A stretch of DNA of 6,237 nt from Ruminococcaceae bacterium UBA5396 (GTDB taxonomy: Bacteria > Bacillota > Clostridia > Oscillospirales > Acutalibacteraceae), in NCBI GenBank assembly GCA_002410715.1, contig DHOG01000088.1, positions 1-6,237 of the forward strand. Reading direction: 5' to 3'. The notes under the pieces were generated by a model, which worked only from the letters and a program-made list of their open reading frames with translations, was not told where the DNA came from and made no database searches. Positions 6,177 to 6,237 of this stretch are shown piece by piece. The translations under genes were made by a program, and so were the position numbers. Each line of letters opens with the position of its first letter. The stretch's first letter is position 1.

Positions 6177-6217
6177 AAAAAATAGGGTATATTCATGTAT
6201 AACATAAATATACCCTA
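6177..6217 (-). terminator. Strong intrinsic-terminator-like hairpin ahead of the packaging cassette
   Basis: On the minus strand TAGGGTATATT (6217-6207) and AATATACCCTA (6193-6183) form an 11-bp perfect stem. It continues inward through one T-G wobble and ATGT/ACAT to a 3-nt TAT loop, giving 16 pairs over 35 nt. Six T residues (6182-6177) follow at once. The stem is AU-rich apart from GGG/CCC at its base, which is where a terminator needs strength. The plus strand has A rather than T after the stem, so it works in the minus direction only. It would end transcription of the preceding gene or attenuate entry into this cassette. The ribosome site of the first gene starts only 6 nt beyond. Confidence 0.72.
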
Positions 6218-6237
6218 AAAGTTCGGGGGGTACAAAG

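Noticed and set aside
6215..6235. Possible last codons of a preceding minus-strand gene ending TAG at 6217-6215
   Set aside because: Only about six codons lie inside the window, too few to support a gene, although a stop at the base of a terminator would be plausible.
6159..6237. Extension of the DUF2730-like frame upstream, open to the window edge, including an ATG at 6176
   Set aside because: The extension would translate the terminator hairpin, and the ATG at 6176 has no ribosome site. The GGAGG 7 nt before the ATG at 6158 explains the start.
1..6237. CRISPR arrays, tRNA or rRNA genes, insertion sequences, attachment sites
   Set aside because: I saw no regularly spaced direct repeats, no tRNA-like cloverleaf, no rRNA sequence, no transposase and no terminal repeats of an insertion element.

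Overview
The window looks like part of a prophage or phage from a low-to-mid GC Gram-positive host, most likely Bacillota (Clostridia-like). I base this on strong AGGAGG-type ribosome binding sites about 8 nt from the starts, frequent TTG and GTG starts, protein families typical of Firmicute phages, and no signs of Proteobacterial gene style. I cannot name the genus. All seven recognisable genes lie on the minus strand, so the operon reads from position 6237 down to 1.

In transcription order, the right edge (6177-6217) carries a strong terminator-like hairpin. Then comes a tightly packed cassette: a small one-TM coiled-coil protein of the Mu gp25/DUF2730 kind, a small winged-helix-like phage protein, a DUF3486 (Mu gp27-like) putative small terminase subunit, and a NusG paralog of the LoaP type. 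These four are separated by 3 nt or overlap. A 264-nt gap (4182-4445) without a gene follows. After it come the large terminase subunit, an SPP1 gp6-like portal protein and the MuF/SPP1 gp7-like minor head protein, whose 3' end lies outside the window. These last three genes are again coupled by overlap or zero spacing.

Together this is a DNA-packaging and head-assembly module. TerS (DUF3486) would recognise DNA, TerL would cut and pump it through the portal, and the MuF protein would sit at the portal inside the forming capsid. The set is a chimera. The first three genes match the order of the Mu-like transposable-phage cassette, while the portal is of the SPP1 gp6 type rather than the Mu gp29 (DUF935) type.

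The most interesting part is regulatory. A phage-encoded LoaP-like antiterminator sits between the two terminase genes. Immediately downstream is a leader with two elaborate RNA structures: a 45-nt hairpin, and a 93-nt composite stem enclosing two competing or pseudoknotted helices. LoaP proteins are known to act through an RNA hairpin in the 5' leader of long operons. I therefore infer that this leader is the site where the phage LoaP loads or acts, to let polymerase read through the long head (and probably tail) operon. No convincing sigma-70 promoter was found anywhere in the window.
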